Source: a bacterium (lineage in GTDB: Bacteria; Pseudomonadota; Alphaproteobacteria; Rhizobiales; Aestuariivirgaceae). From it: a stretch of 41,655 nucleotides of DNA. The position numbers and the translations under genes are program-made. The DNA lies in contig JALHQC010000038.1 of assembly GCA_022842165.1 (NCBI GenBank), forward strand, positions 1 through 41,655, in the 5' to 3' direction. Shown one piece after another: positions 16,449-24,269 of the stretch (within the stretch, counting starts at the first letter, position 1; each line of letters begins with the position of its first letter). Under the pieces are notes generated by a model. That model did no database searches. It saw only the letters and a program-made list of their open reading frames with translations, and was not told where the DNA came from.

Positions 16449-18497
16449 ATGGCCAAAGCCGCCCAAGCCGCCAAGTCCGCCAAGTCCAAAGACCTCTTCG
16501 ACGATCTCCCTGCAGCCCAGAAGCCGAAAAACACCGCCCCCGCCAGGTCGCGCGGCGAGGAAAGCTATACCGCCGCCGACATCGAGGTGCTCGAAGGCCT
16601 AGAGCCCGTCCGCCGCCGCCCCGGCATGTATATCGGCGGCACCGACGAGAAGGCCCTCCACCACCTCTTCGCCGAAGTCCTCGACAACGCGATGGACGAA
16701 GCCGTCGCCGGCCACGCCACCTGGATCGATGTCCACTACGCCGCCGACGGCTACCTGACGGTGATCGACAATGGCCGCGGCATCCCCGTCGATCCGCACC
16801 CCAAGTTCAAGAACATGTCGGCCTTGGAAGTCATCATGACCACGCTGCACGCCGGCGGAAAGTTTGACTCTGGTGCCTATGAAACCTCAGGCGGCCTCCA
16901 CGGCGTCGGCGTCTCGGTGGTGAACGCGCTGTCGAACCATGTGATCGTCGAGGTCGCCCGCGGCCAGCAGCTCTACCGGCAGGAATTCAAGCGCGGCAAG
17001 CCCACGGGCAAACTCGAAAACCTCGGCAAGGTCTCGGGCCGCCGCGGCACCAAGGTCTCCTTCCATCCGGATGAGCAGATCTTCGGCAAGGGCAACACGT
17101 CATTCTCCGCCGCCCGCCTTTACAGGATGGCGCGTTCGAAATCCTATCTCTTCGGCGGCGTCGAAATCCGCTGGTCCTGCGATCCAAGCCTGATCAAGGA
17201 CAAGGACACGCCCGAAAAAGCCACCCTCCATTTCCCCGGCGGCTTGAAGGACTTCCTCGCCGAGCGCCTCGAAGGTATGACGCGCGTGGTGGACGAGATC
17301 TTCTCCGGCCGCGTCGAGAAGGAAGGCAGCCACGGCACGGTCGAATGGGCCGTCGCCTGGTTCGGCGGCGAGGATGGTTTCTCGTCCTCCTACTGCAACA
17401 CCATCCCCACGCCCGAAGGCGGCACGCATGAGCAGGGCCTCCGCCTCGCCCTCACGCGCTCGCTCAAGAACTACGCCGAACTCTCGAACAACAAGCGCGC
17501 CTCCGTCGTCACGGTGGATGACGTGATGACGTCGTCCGGCGCACTCTTGTCCGTCTTCATCCGCGAGCCCGAGTTCCAGGGCCAGACGAAGGACAAGCTG
17601 GCGACCGTCGAGGCCATGCGCATCGTCGAAAACGCCGTGCGCGATCATTTCGACCATTGGCTCACCGGCCACCCCGCCCAGGCGGACCGGCTGCTGAACT
17701 TCATCATCGACCGCGCCGAAGAACGCCTCCGCCGCCGCCAGGAAAAGGAAGTGGGCCGCAAGTCCGCCGTGCGGAAGCTCCGCCTCCCCGGCAAGCTGGC
17801 CGATTGCGCGGCCAGCCAGAAGGATGGCTCAGAACTTTTCATCGTGGAAGGTGACTCGGCCGGCGGCTCCGCCAAGCAGGCGCGAAACCGCGAGACGCAG
17901 GCCGTGCTGCCTTTACGCGGCAAGATCCTCAACGTGGCCTCCGCCACGAAGGACAAGCTCGCCGCCAACCAGCAGCTGGCAGACCTCGTGCAGGCCCTCG
18001 GCGCCGGCACCGGCGCTTCTTATCGGGAAGACGATCTCCGCTACGACAAGATCATCATCATGACCGACGCCGACGTTGACGGCGCCCACATCGCCTCACT
18101 GCTGATGACCTTCTTCTACCGCCAGATGCCGAAATTGATCGACGACGGCCACCTCTATCTGGCCGTTCCCCCGCTGTACAAACTGGCGCAAGGCGCAAAA
18201 GTCGCCTACGCGCGGGACGACAAGCACCGCGAGGAACTGATGCGCACCGAGCTTTCAGGCCGCGGCAAGGTGGAGGTGAGCCGCTTCAAGGGCCTCGGCG
18301 AAATGCTGCCGGCGCAGTTGAAGGAAACCACCATGGACCCGAAGAAGCGGCATCTCTTGAGAGTAACCCTCGAAGACGCCCTGCGCACCGCCACCGCCAA
18401 AACCATCGAACAGCTCATGGGCAACAGGCCTGAGGAGCGGTTCAACTTCATCAGCGAGCGCGCGGAGTTCGTGAGCGATGAGGGGCTGGATATTTGA
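16449..18497 (+). CDS. parE: DNA topoisomerase IV subunit B
   Basis: ATPase subunit of topoisomerase IV, which decatenates daughter chromosomes with ParC. The protein has 682 residues. It carries a variable Ala/Lys-rich N-terminus, then the GHKL ATPase with EVLDNAMDEA, VIDNGRGIPVD and GGLHGVGVSVVNALS, the transducer domain, and the TOPRIM domain with FIVEGDSAGGSAKQ and MTDADVDGAHI. It lacks the large insert typical of many proteobacterial GyrB proteins, which together with LEPVRRRPGMYIGGTDE favours ParE. It converges on the DGQHR gene, whose stop is 30 bp away, with no clear terminator between. Confidence 0.93.
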   Translation: MAKAAQAAKSAKSKDLFDDLPAAQKPKNTAPARSRGEESYTAADIEVLEGLEPVRRRPGMYIGGTDEKALHHLFAEVLDNAMDEAVAGHATWIDVHYAADGYLTVIDNGRGIPVDPHPKFKNMSALEVIMTTLHAGGKFDSGAYETSGGLHGVGVSVVNALSNHVIVEVARGQQLYRQEFKRGKPTGKLENLGKVSGRRGTKVSFHPDEQIFGKGNTSFSAARLYRMARSKSYLFGGVEIRWSCDPSLIKDKDTPEKATLHFPGGLKDFLAERLEGMTRVVDEIFSGRVEKEGSHGTVEWAVAWFGGEDGFSSSYCNTIPTPEGGTHEQGLRLALTRSLKNYAELSNNKRASVVTVDDVMTSSGALLSVFIREPEFQGQTKDKLATVEAMRIVENAVRDHFDHWLTGHPAQADRLLNFIIDRAEERLRRRQEKEVGRKSAVRKLRLPGKLADCAASQKDGSELFIVEGDSAGGSAKQARNRETQAVLPLRGKILNVASATKDKLAANQQLADLVQALGAGTGASYREDDLRYDKIIIMTDADVDGAHIASLLMTFFYRQMPKLIDDGHLYLAVPPLYKLAQGAKVAYARDDKHREELMRTELSGRGKVEVSRFKGLGEMLPAQLKETTMDPKKRHLLRVTLEDALRTATAKTIEQLMGNRPEERFNFISERAEFVSDEGLDI

Positions 18498-18527
18498 GTG
18501 TTATGATTCTGGCTTACATACGCGCAT

Positions 18528-19694
18528 TTATTCGGGCAATCCAGATTTGTCGAGCAGGTCTCGATAAAGACGTGTCTCACCACTTGTTCCGGGGGGGTAG
18601 TTGTCGGTCGTGAACGATCCATCTGGCAGGTCAATTTTCGACATTAATGCTTCAAAGTGTTCTTTAGGAACTAGATTAGGCCTTACATCATAACTGAGAA
18701 CTGCCGGCCTCATGAATCTCATGAATGCAAGATAGCCGTTCGTCCGGACCAGAATATTGCCCGTTCCGCGATCAGCCCATGACTTGGGCCACTTGTCTTT
18801 AACAGCTTTGAAATAGTTCAGAATGTTAAGAAAAATCTTGTCATCTTCGCCTTTTACAAACGAGTACCTGAAAATAAAACGATACTCGTCACCAGATTTG
18901 AACGCCCACTCCCGTTGCCGTTTGCCTATTTCCCGGTCTACCAAAACATCTTTTGTTATGTGAGAAAGGATTCCTCTTACAACGGTTGCCTGGGACAAAG
19001 TCTCGCCTATACGCCCAGAAGTCGCCACTCCTAACCGCTTGATCAACTGATGAAACGGACTGTCATGTCGACGATCCAGTAGCACTGTAATCTCGTGCGC
19101 TGACTTTTCTGGACTCCGGGTCTTAGCCATTGAAAACAAGTCGTAAACAAGGCTTTTGTTAACTTTTGTTTGGGCTAAATTAACAGTGGAAAATATTTCG
19201 GCCTGTGTCGCTATGTCTGCACCGACAAAAATAGCAACATTCAATTCGAATGTTTGAGCGCAACCATTTTCGAACGCCTTGATGCGATGTTGACCGTCCA
19301 GAACTTTAGCGATGTCTCGGTACAGAATGTCATTGTTAGCGTCATCTTTGTCCAAATAATTCGAAAGAGTGATAACTCCCATGCGAGGGTCTGCAGCTAG
19401 TGGTGCGAATGCACAGCACCTTTCATCCACTGCTATTATGGCGGCTGTTGGAAATGTAGCGTCTTGAGTCGTGATATAGTGCTTGATCTCCGATAGCCTC
19501 TTTGGGTTGACTTCACGTTGGATACCCAAAAATTCATCTATGCCTTCGGATTGGCTCATTTTGCGGATGTCAAACTTGCAGATCTCGTAAAGCGCCAAGG
19601 CGGGAATTGAGCATATGAAGAACTTGCCGACCGGTTGCTCCAGTTGGATCGCAGGCAGAGTAACATTGCGCGGAGACTCGCGAAACTCAAGCAC
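18528..19694 (-). CDS. DGQHR-domain protein (DndB-like)
   Basis: A 388-residue protein carrying DGQHR at residues 133-137 in VLDGQHRIKAFENG, followed by FSTVNLAQTKVNKSLVYDLF and a later TNGYLAFMRF block near 320. DGQHR proteins include DndB, the regulator of DNA phosphorothioation, and ParB/sulfiredoxin-like members of other DNA modification clusters. It is translated from a start that overlaps the membrane protein's stop by 8 bp and is the third gene of the MT-A70 module. The gene is AT-rich compared with parE. Its role in DNA modification or defence is inferred from motif and neighbours. Confidence 0.85.
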   Translation of the reverse strand: MLEFRESPRNVTLPAIQLEQPVGKFFICSIPALALYEICKFDIRKMSQSEGIDEFLGIQREVNPKRLSEIKHYITTQDATFPTAAIIAVDERCCAFAPLAADPRMGVITLSNYLDKDDANNDILYRDIAKVLDGQHRIKAFENGCAQTFELNVAIFVGADIATQAEIFSTVNLAQTKVNKSLVYDLFSMAKTRSPEKSAHEITVLLDRRHDSPFHQLIKRLGVATSGRIGETLSQATVVRGILSHITKDVLVDREIGKRQREWAFKSGDEYRFIFRYSFVKGEDDKIFLNILNYFKAVKDKWPKSWADRGTGNILVRTNGYLAFMRFMRPAVLSYDVRPNLVPKEHFEALMSKIDLPDGSFTTDNYPPGTSGETRLYRDLLDKSGLPE

Positions 19695-20265
19695 CTTGCT
19701 TCTCCAACTTATCGACTTCTCTTTCGAGCCGGTTGACGCCTGTGTCCAATATAGACTCGACTGTTGGCGGCAGAGTGCGACTAAAAGATATAGCTAAGTA
19801 GTGAAAAACCAAGCAGACACCGTAGAAATAGTAGCTAGTTGCTACGAGTTGTCGGTTTGAAACACTTGCGTTATTTGGATTAGAACCGATGTAGACACCC
19901 ACAATTACCATTAGTGCGATGGTCAGCGGGAGAACAAATCTCCGAAGCGCTCTATTATCTAGATCGTTGACGAGCAGAAATACAGTTGCAAGGATAGAGA
20001 ACCCGTAAAGGAATAACTGGCCGCCTCCCATTGGTCTCGTCAGAGTTGCTAATATTTCTTTATCACTGGTCGCCATCCTCAGTTCGACCATTCCTGATGC
20101 AAAAAGAGGTATCAGAGAAATGGTTGAGGCAATTAGTACATCCCATGCGGCAGACGGCGAGAAAAGTCTTCTCAGAAGTGTGCTCTCTCGAAAGCCTCTA
20201 ACGCGGTTGCCGATCCATTTACCGCAGATATTGATCCAATCCATGCCGTCACCAAACAAGCCCAT
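19687..20265 (-). CDS. Four-helix membrane protein of the MT-A70/DGQHR module
   Basis: A 192-residue unknown protein. Hydrophobic segments lie at about 39-60 (VLIASTISLIPLFASGM), 83-101, 109-127 (VLPLTIALMVIVGVYIG) and 140-160. The N-terminus is basic and the C-terminal 22 residues form a likely coiled coil (NRLEREVDKLEKQG). M1 at 20265 and M8 at 20244 are both possible starts; GGTGAC before M8 slightly favours it. It lies 81 bp after the methyltransferase and overlaps the DGQHR gene by 8 bp. A membrane effector role is possible but unproven. Confidence 0.7.
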   Translation of the reverse strand: MGLFGDGMDWINICGKWIGNRVRGFRESTLLRRLFSPSAAWDVLIASTISLIPLFASGMVELRMATSDKEILATLTRPMGGGQLFLYGFSILATVFLLVNDLDNRALRRFVLPLTIALMVIVGVYIGSNPNNASVSNRQLVATSYYFYGVCLVFHYLAISFSRTLPPTVESILDTGVNRLEREVDKLEKQGA

Positions 20266-20346
20266 AACGTACTGTATGCTGTCCGTGCGGAAACTGCAAT
20301 CTGCATTAGTTATTTGCGTTGTTTGATCGCCGTTATTTCTCGGGGA

Positions 20347-20976
20347 TCAACCGGAACGACGATATGTCGCCCAAGTGGGGGTATAGTCTGTGTCTGCTTG
20401 ATTGCCCCATAGTGTCCAACCCTGTTTGGCGCCTCGCGCAAACAACTCTAGATATGGTCCCCGTGAGCAAGCTTCGATCAATTGATATTGCTCGTCTGGC
20501 TTTCGTGAGTGTTCTCGCTTCTTTGTCTGCATCATGTTAACTTGACTGCGACCTGGCTCAAGTGTGCGTGCTTTTTTACCTCGGGTGCCGAATAGCAAAA
20601 CTTCCGTAACATTGCGGAAGTAAAAACCTACGCCGCGTCCGTCCGAACCTCCGTCTTTCCGGATCTTGTGCCAGACGATGTTGCTCTTGTAGTTGAAGCC
20701 CCACGCCTTCATGACTTCTAGACCGTCTGGCAGCAACGCGTTTGGCACCCATAGATACAAGTGAGCGGGTTCTGCAGCCAAATGCGAAACTGGCAGCCCG
20801 CAAATCTCAGCAAGGCGCATGGTGGGATAACGATTTAATCGCCGATGTTCTGGAGCGATCTTCCCTGTTCGGTTTGCAAACTGCCACGGCGGATCAGCGA
20901 GGATCGTTCCAAATTTCCTTCCCGCAACCGTTGCTTGAAGGTCGTCGTGGGTCGATTGAAGAGTTGAAATGAGCAT
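20347..20976 (-). CDS. MT-A70 family adenine methyltransferase
   Basis: A 209-residue SAM-dependent methyltransferase. The catalytic DPPW motif is at residues 28-31 (TILADPPWQF). It is followed by LYLWVPNALLPDG, MKAWGFNYKSNIVWHK, GVGFYFRNVTEVLLFGTRG and KPDEQYQLIEACS, the order found in MT-A70 enzymes that make N6-methyladenine in DNA or RNA. It is the first gene of a minus-strand, AT-rich three-gene module. No restriction endonuclease is adjacent. An exact GAAC-N7-GAAC LexA-type box lies 63-77 bp upstream of its start. Confidence 0.92.
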   Translation of the reverse strand: MLISTLQSTHDDLQATVAGRKFGTILADPPWQFANRTGKIAPEHRRLNRYPTMRLAEICGLPVSHLAAEPAHLYLWVPNALLPDGLEVMKAWGFNYKSNIVWHKIRKDGGSDGRGVGFYFRNVTEVLLFGTRGKKARTLEPGRSQVNMMQTKKREHSRKPDEQYQLIEACSRGPYLELFARGAKQGWTLWGNQADTDYTPTWATYRRSG

Positions 20977-21038
20977 CAGGAAAACCGTTTGATCTTATGA
21001 GAACAATGGCGTGAATCAGTTCACGATGCGTTAAGCAT

Positions 21039-21053
21039 GAACATAAAAAGAAC
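21039..21053. promoter_or_regulatory. Putative LexA (SOS) box
   Basis: GAACATAAAAAGAAC is an exact match to the alphaproteobacterial LexA consensus GAAC-N7-GAAC, here with an A-rich spacer. It lies 63-77 bp upstream of the MT-A70 start. A one-mismatch site, GTTC-N7-GTTA, is next to it at 21019-21033. A similar chance match lies inside the TIR coding region, so the positional evidence matters more than the motif alone. Confidence 0.5.
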
Positions 21054-21096
21054 AAAACCGGAACACTTTTTTGATCGTTGTGAAATTTCTGCAGCC

Positions 21097-21198
21097 CGTC
21101 ATCCCGGCGCAGGCCGGGATCCCGCTTCGGCTAAGTCCGCGTCAAATGTAAAACCGTCAGGTGAGGAGAGCTGGATCCCGGCCTGCGCCGGGATGACG
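21097..21198. repeat. Perfect 26-bp inverted repeat (family 3)
   Basis: The arm at 21097-21122 (CGTCATCCCGGCGCAGGCC then GGGATCC) is an exact reverse complement of the arm at 21173-21198, with 50 bp between. The short open frame across it is repeat-derived, not a gene. With the LexA-type box and tandem repeat, it accounts for the gene-free stretch 20977-21341. Confidence 0.9.
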
Positions 21199-21246
21199 GA
21201 TAGAGGGGAGATGACGGATAGAGGGGAGATGACGGATAGAGGGGAG
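21193..21246 (+). repeat. Three exact tandem copies of an 18-bp unit
   Basis: ATGACGGATAGAGGGGAG occurs at 21193-21210, 21211-21228 and 21229-21246. The unit begins inside the right arm of the 26-bp inverted repeat, so the array probably grew by slippage from the edge of that element. Confidence 0.92.
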
Positions 21247-21341
21247 CACCACCTTGCAATTCGGCTTGTTTTCCATCACCTTTCACCAAGTCGGAATTCA
21301 AACATCTAGTGAGCGCCTGCAACAAGCCAGACGAGGATGCC

Positions 21342-21512
21342 ATGTTGATCATCAATGCCTTTCGCGATTTTGCCGGGGGATTGGCGCGCGGCCTTTCGCT
21401 GTTCTTCACCGAACGCGGCGACTGGAACGAGTGCCTGACGATCCCCGAAGCCGCGCTGACGAAGTGCCTGCATCAGGGCCGTGCCGACTCCACAGGCACG
21501 AAGCCCAGGTAG
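21342..21512 (+). CDS. Small hypothetical protein
   Basis: A possible 56-residue protein starting at 21342 (MLIINAFRDFAGG) with GAGGATGCC just upstream. It has an amphipathic N-terminus and the block ERGDWNECLTIPE. It is set between repeat elements, and I do not recognise a family. It may be real or a remnant. Confidence 0.35.
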   Translation: MLIINAFRDFAGGLARGLSLFFTERGDWNECLTIPEAALTKCLHQGRADSTGTKPR

Positions 21513-21568
21513 CCGTCCGGCGTTTCCGCCTGTCAGGTCGCCAGCCCGCGCGCTCAAGAACATCAGCC

Positions 21569-21671
21569 CGTCATCCCGGCGCAGACCGGGATTCCGCTTT
21601 CCGCGTGCCGAGACCTTCTCTTCAACAGGAACTCCGCCGATACATGGACCCTGGCCTGCGCCGGGAAGACG
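21569..21671. repeat. Second inverted repeat of family 3
   Basis: Arms at 21569-21595 (CGTCATCCCGGCGCAGACC...) and 21646-21671 (GGACCCTGGCCTGCGCCGGG...) are imperfect complements. The element is related to 21097-21198 but has several changes. Confidence 0.8.
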
Positions 21672-21700
21672 GAAAACAGAGAAACGCTAGCGATTTGCTC

Positions 21701-21928
21701 TCATTCGCCCGCGATGGGTAGCAGCTGGTAGACTTTCGCATCCTTCGCCGCAGCTGCAACGTCACCCGCCTTCAGCGCGCGGGTGACGCGGTCGAGCTTC
21801 TCGATGTCATCCGGACCGAGCGTCGGGCTCCAGTCGATTTTATCCTCATAGTTCAAGGTGACTTCCACGTCGGCAGCGAGGCGGCCTTCGTGAATGTGCT
21901 TGATCGACTTTCTGCTAGATCCGGTCAT
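21701..21928 (-). CDS. Antitoxin-like partner of the DUF4258 gene
   Basis: A 75-residue protein starting at 21928 (MTGSSRKSIKHIHEG) with AGGAG seven bases upstream. The core DWSPTLGPDDIEKLDRVTRALKAGDVAAAAK followed by VYQLLPI resembles a small family usually found directly after DUF4258 genes, probably as an antitoxin. The open frame extends upstream in phase to 22069 because the C-terminal part of the DUF4258 gene is in the same frame; the ribosome site supports the shorter start. Confidence 0.65.
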   Translation of the reverse strand: MTGSSRKSIKHIHEGRLAADVEVTLNYEDKIDWSPTLGPDDIEKLDRVTRALKAGDVAAAAKDAKVYQLLPIAGE

Positions 21929-22014
21929 GTCAAACTCCTGCGGCGGAGAAAATCGGCGGTCCATAACGTAGGGTTTGGGCCGATATGCGGTAATCAGGAC
22001 TGCCCAATCTGGTT

Positions 22015-22254
22015 TCAGCCTGTGAATGCCCAAACCGCATGCAGTGGATTGCCATTCAGGTCCCGGCATAACACAAGCACAGTCGGGCCTCGTTTCGCAT
22101 CAGGATAGTCCTCGACGATGGCCGCTTCGGACAGTCCGTTAATCAAATCGAGGGGAAGAATATCATCTTCCTGCATTTCACGAGAGGCGTGGTCGGAGAT
22201 CTGATAGGCCCGCGCAGCGGCAAGATGTTGGATTCTGGTCAGCGTCGGGTTCAT
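22015..22254 (-). pseudogene. DUF4258 toxin-like gene, frameshifted near its 3' end
   Basis: The N-terminal part reads YQISDHASREMQEDDI, VEDYPDAKRGPTVLVLC and GNPLHAVWAF, a normal DUF4258 sequence (start at 22254, MNPTLTRIQ), but then hits a stop at 22015. The expected C-terminal strand, RLKPDWAVLITAYRPKP, is present immediately downstream in the next frame (about 22025-21960). A one-base indel near 22025-22035 would restore the full protein. It is either a pseudogene or a sequencing error. DUF4258 proteins are RelE/MqsR-like and occur in toxin-antitoxin pairs. Confidence 0.7.
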
Positions 22255-22447
22255 CTTGCTGTTGTCTGGCCCATTTGCCGGTTGCCGATTGAAGCATCCC
22301 ACATCGCCGCCGATGCGTCACTCTTTCCGTCAGCGCGACTGGCGTCAGCAAGTAAAGCCAAGTCCCACTCAACAGGAATATCTTGACAAATCCTTCCGCG
22401 CAGGAATATGTTCCGGTTTCGTTCTCTTTGCCGCGGAGGAACCCGCT

Positions 22448-23119
22448 ATGGACTGGAACAGGGCCATCGCCCGCAACACCACTGCTCTTGAAGCGATCGT
22501 CGCAGCGCTGATTGTCCTGATGGGCTTTGCATCCGGCGCTGGTCCGGCGCGCATCTCCCGTGACCTCCACGCCCGCGCGCTGCGCGTGCTGCGGCCGGCG
22601 GAATCGGCGTTGCGGCGGCTGATCGTCATCGCGGCGCGGGGACTTGTGGCGAAGCCTTCTGCCAAACGCCTGAAGCTTCAGGGGCCGATCCTTGCCGGGC
22701 AGGGCGAGGGCCGGGCGCAGTTCCGGCTTTTCGATCAGCGCAAGCGCTTCGGCGTGCAGGCCGGCGCCAGCTTCGGGCGAAGGCTTGAACCGCGCATCCA
22801 TGTCTTCGGGCTCTCCGGCCCGCTCGTGCCTCTGCTCCAGCCTGTTCCGCCGGCGGCGGCCGATACCGAAGTCAACGCCATGCCGCTCCGCCGCCGGCTC
22901 GCGGCTTTCGCATCAGCACTCTCCGATATCCCGCGCCAGGCAAACCGTCTGGCCCGCTGGCGGATGAAGCGCCGGCAGCTGGGGCGGCCCACATTCACAG
23001 AACCCCTGCGGCCCGGCCGCCCGCCGGGCTATCGCCGGAACCCCGCCCACGCGGTCGACCATGTGCTGGCCGAATGCCACGGCCTCGCGCACGACCTGCG
23101 CCTTGCCGACACATCCTGA
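22448..23119 (+). CDS. Hypothetical membrane-anchored protein
   Basis: A 223-residue protein starting at 22448 (MDWNRAIARNTTALE) with GGAGG upstream; the longer frame to 22256 crosses the DUF4258 promoter region and is not used. One membrane segment (about 16-32, IVAALIVLMGFASG) is followed by a basic, Arg/Pro-rich soluble part with RVLRPAESALRRLIVIAARG. I recall similar proteins in other alphaproteobacteria but know no function. The overlapping minus-strand open frame is a composition artefact. Confidence 0.7.
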   Translation: MDWNRAIARNTTALEAIVAALIVLMGFASGAGPARISRDLHARALRVLRPAESALRRLIVIAARGLVAKPSAKRLKLQGPILAGQGEGRAQFRLFDQRKRFGVQAGASFGRRLEPRIHVFGLSGPLVPLLQPVPPAAADTEVNAMPLRRRLAAFASALSDIPRQANRLARWRMKRRQLGRPTFTEPLRPGRPPGYRRNPAHAVDHVLAECHGLAHDLRLADTS

Positions 23120-23210
23120 CGCCACCCACGCCCGCCGCCTTGCAAGCTGCTGCGATTTCGCTCAACCTCCGGCCCGGGAATGGGACGGGCGGCGGCGGGA
23201 ACATGTCATC

Positions 23211-23678
23211 ATGAGCGGAGGAACCTCACCCTGGCTGATACCCGCCATCATCGGCGGCTTTCTCGTCGTATTTCCTATCTTCTGGTGCCTGATCGTCATG
23301 TTCCTGGCCCATGCCGGCGGCTGGCAGAAGCTGGCCAGAACCTATGCCGCCGGCAGCCGTCCGCTCGCGGGAACATCCCATGCCGCCATCACTGGCATGG
23401 TCGGCTGGGTGTCCTACCGCTTCGTGCTCGACATTCATGTCGCGGAGGAGGGCCTGTTCCTCGATGTGATGCCGCTGTTCAGGATGGGCCATCCCCGGCT
23501 TTTCATTCCGTGGGAAGCGGTCAGCGCCCGCCGCAAGGCCTTCAATCTCTTCTGGAAGACCGAGGCCCTGAGCATCGGCACCCCGGTCATCGCCGTCATC
23601 ACCGTGCCGCAAGGCCTGCTGCCCGCCGTGCCGCAGCCTACCGGCGGTGTCGCATCTCCTGGATCTGGAAGCGCGTGA
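23211..23678 (+). CDS. Hypothetical membrane protein
   Basis: A 155-residue protein starting at 23211 (MSGGTSPWLIPAIIGG). One clear N-terminal membrane segment lies at about 8-33, followed by a beta-rich part including GLFLDVMPLFRMGHPRLFIPW, which recalls small PH-like domains. Its 3' end overlaps the convergent DUF1127 gene by 41 bp. The function is unknown. Confidence 0.6.
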   Translation: MSGGTSPWLIPAIIGGFLVVFPIFWCLIVMFLAHAGGWQKLARTYAAGSRPLAGTSHAAITGMVGWVSYRFVLDIHVAEEGLFLDVMPLFRMGHPRLFIPWEAVSARRKAFNLFWKTEALSIGTPVIAVITVPQGLLPAVPQPTGGVASPGSGSA

Positions 23679-23829
23679 TGCCGATGTCCTTCAGCACATG
23701 ATCGTCAAGCTCTTCGAGCATGGCAAGCGAAGTGCGCTGCCGCTTGGGAAACGCGTCGCCGATGAACAGCGCAAACAGCTGGCCGAACGTGCCGGGAGCC
23801 TTGGCCCGCGCCTTTGTGTGGGTTGTCAT
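23638..23829 (-). CDS. DUF1127 (YjiS-like) small protein
   Basis: A 63-residue protein with the family signature LEELDDHVLKDIGITRFQI at about 42-60. DUF1127 proteins are small, basic, and in some alphaproteobacteria linked to RNA turnover and to phosphate and nutrient stress. The start at 23829 has GGAGATAC just upstream. Its coding end overlaps the convergent gene at 23678. Confidence 0.88.
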   Translation of the reverse strand: MTTHTKARAKAPGTFGQLFALFIGDAFPKRQRTSLAMLEELDDHVLKDIGITRFQIQEMRHRR

Positions 23830-23877
23830 CTTGTATCTCCGTATGGTCGAGGGGTCGGGTGCCGTCCCTTGTGGAAC

Positions 23878-24063
23878 TCAGCCGCTGGGATTGAGCAGCG
23901 CTGCGATGAGCTGCTGCAGCCGCGGCGCCTGGCGGAGGCGTTCCTCGCGCGCCCGGTCCCGCGCCAGGCGGTAGCGGCGAAGCCTCAGCGTCGCATGGGC
24001 AATCTGGCGCCGCACATCGTCTTCGGCGGTGCTTGCCGGGCGGATCGAGGTATTTGCGGTCAT
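23878..24063 (-). CDS. Small basic hypothetical protein
   Basis: A 61-residue protein starting at 24063 (MTANTSIRPASTAEDD) with GGAG nearby. It is a single Arg-rich helix (RRQIAHATLRLRRYRLARDRAREER). It is 48 bp upstream of the DUF1127 gene on the same strand, so the two are probably cotranscribed. The family is not recognised. Confidence 0.6.
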   Translation of the reverse strand: MTANTSIRPASTAEDDVRRQIAHATLRLRRYRLARDRAREERLRQAPRLQQLIAALLNPSG

Positions 24064-24222
24064 GAGCGAATCTCCATTCGGCTCGGTGTCTCGTGCTGGT
24101 GTCCGGAATAACCCTTCCAACCCGAACCGCATGTGACTGGCGTCACGAAATCTGGAAAAATGAAGATAATTGTCGCGCGAATGAAATGGTCGTTTCGCCG
24201 AATTCAGGCGCGCAACAACGCT

Positions 24223-24244
24223 GCGGCGAGAAAAATCTCGCCGC
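24223..24244. terminator. Strong hairpin after the VOC gene
   Basis: A perfect 8-bp stem, GCGGCGAG (24223-24230) and CTCGCCGC (24237-24244), with loop AAAAAT, 26 bp beyond the VOC stop. It lacks a clear T run on the minus strand, so it is a possible terminator or a transcript-stabilising hairpin. Confidence 0.4.
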
Positions 24245-24269
24245 AACCTGCGCCATGAATGGGAAGAAC

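Noticed and set aside
21037-21309. 90-codon plus-strand open frame
   Set aside because: Made of the inverted repeat and the 18-bp tandem repeats.
22020-22040. Programmed frameshift in the DUF4258 gene
   Set aside because: No slippery heptamer of the X-XXY-YYZ type is in phase at the junction; mutation or sequencing error is more likely.
22178-22801. 207-codon minus-strand open frame
   Set aside because: Overlaps both the DUF4258 gene and the plus-strand hypothetical gene with a better ribosome site; no conserved block is visible.
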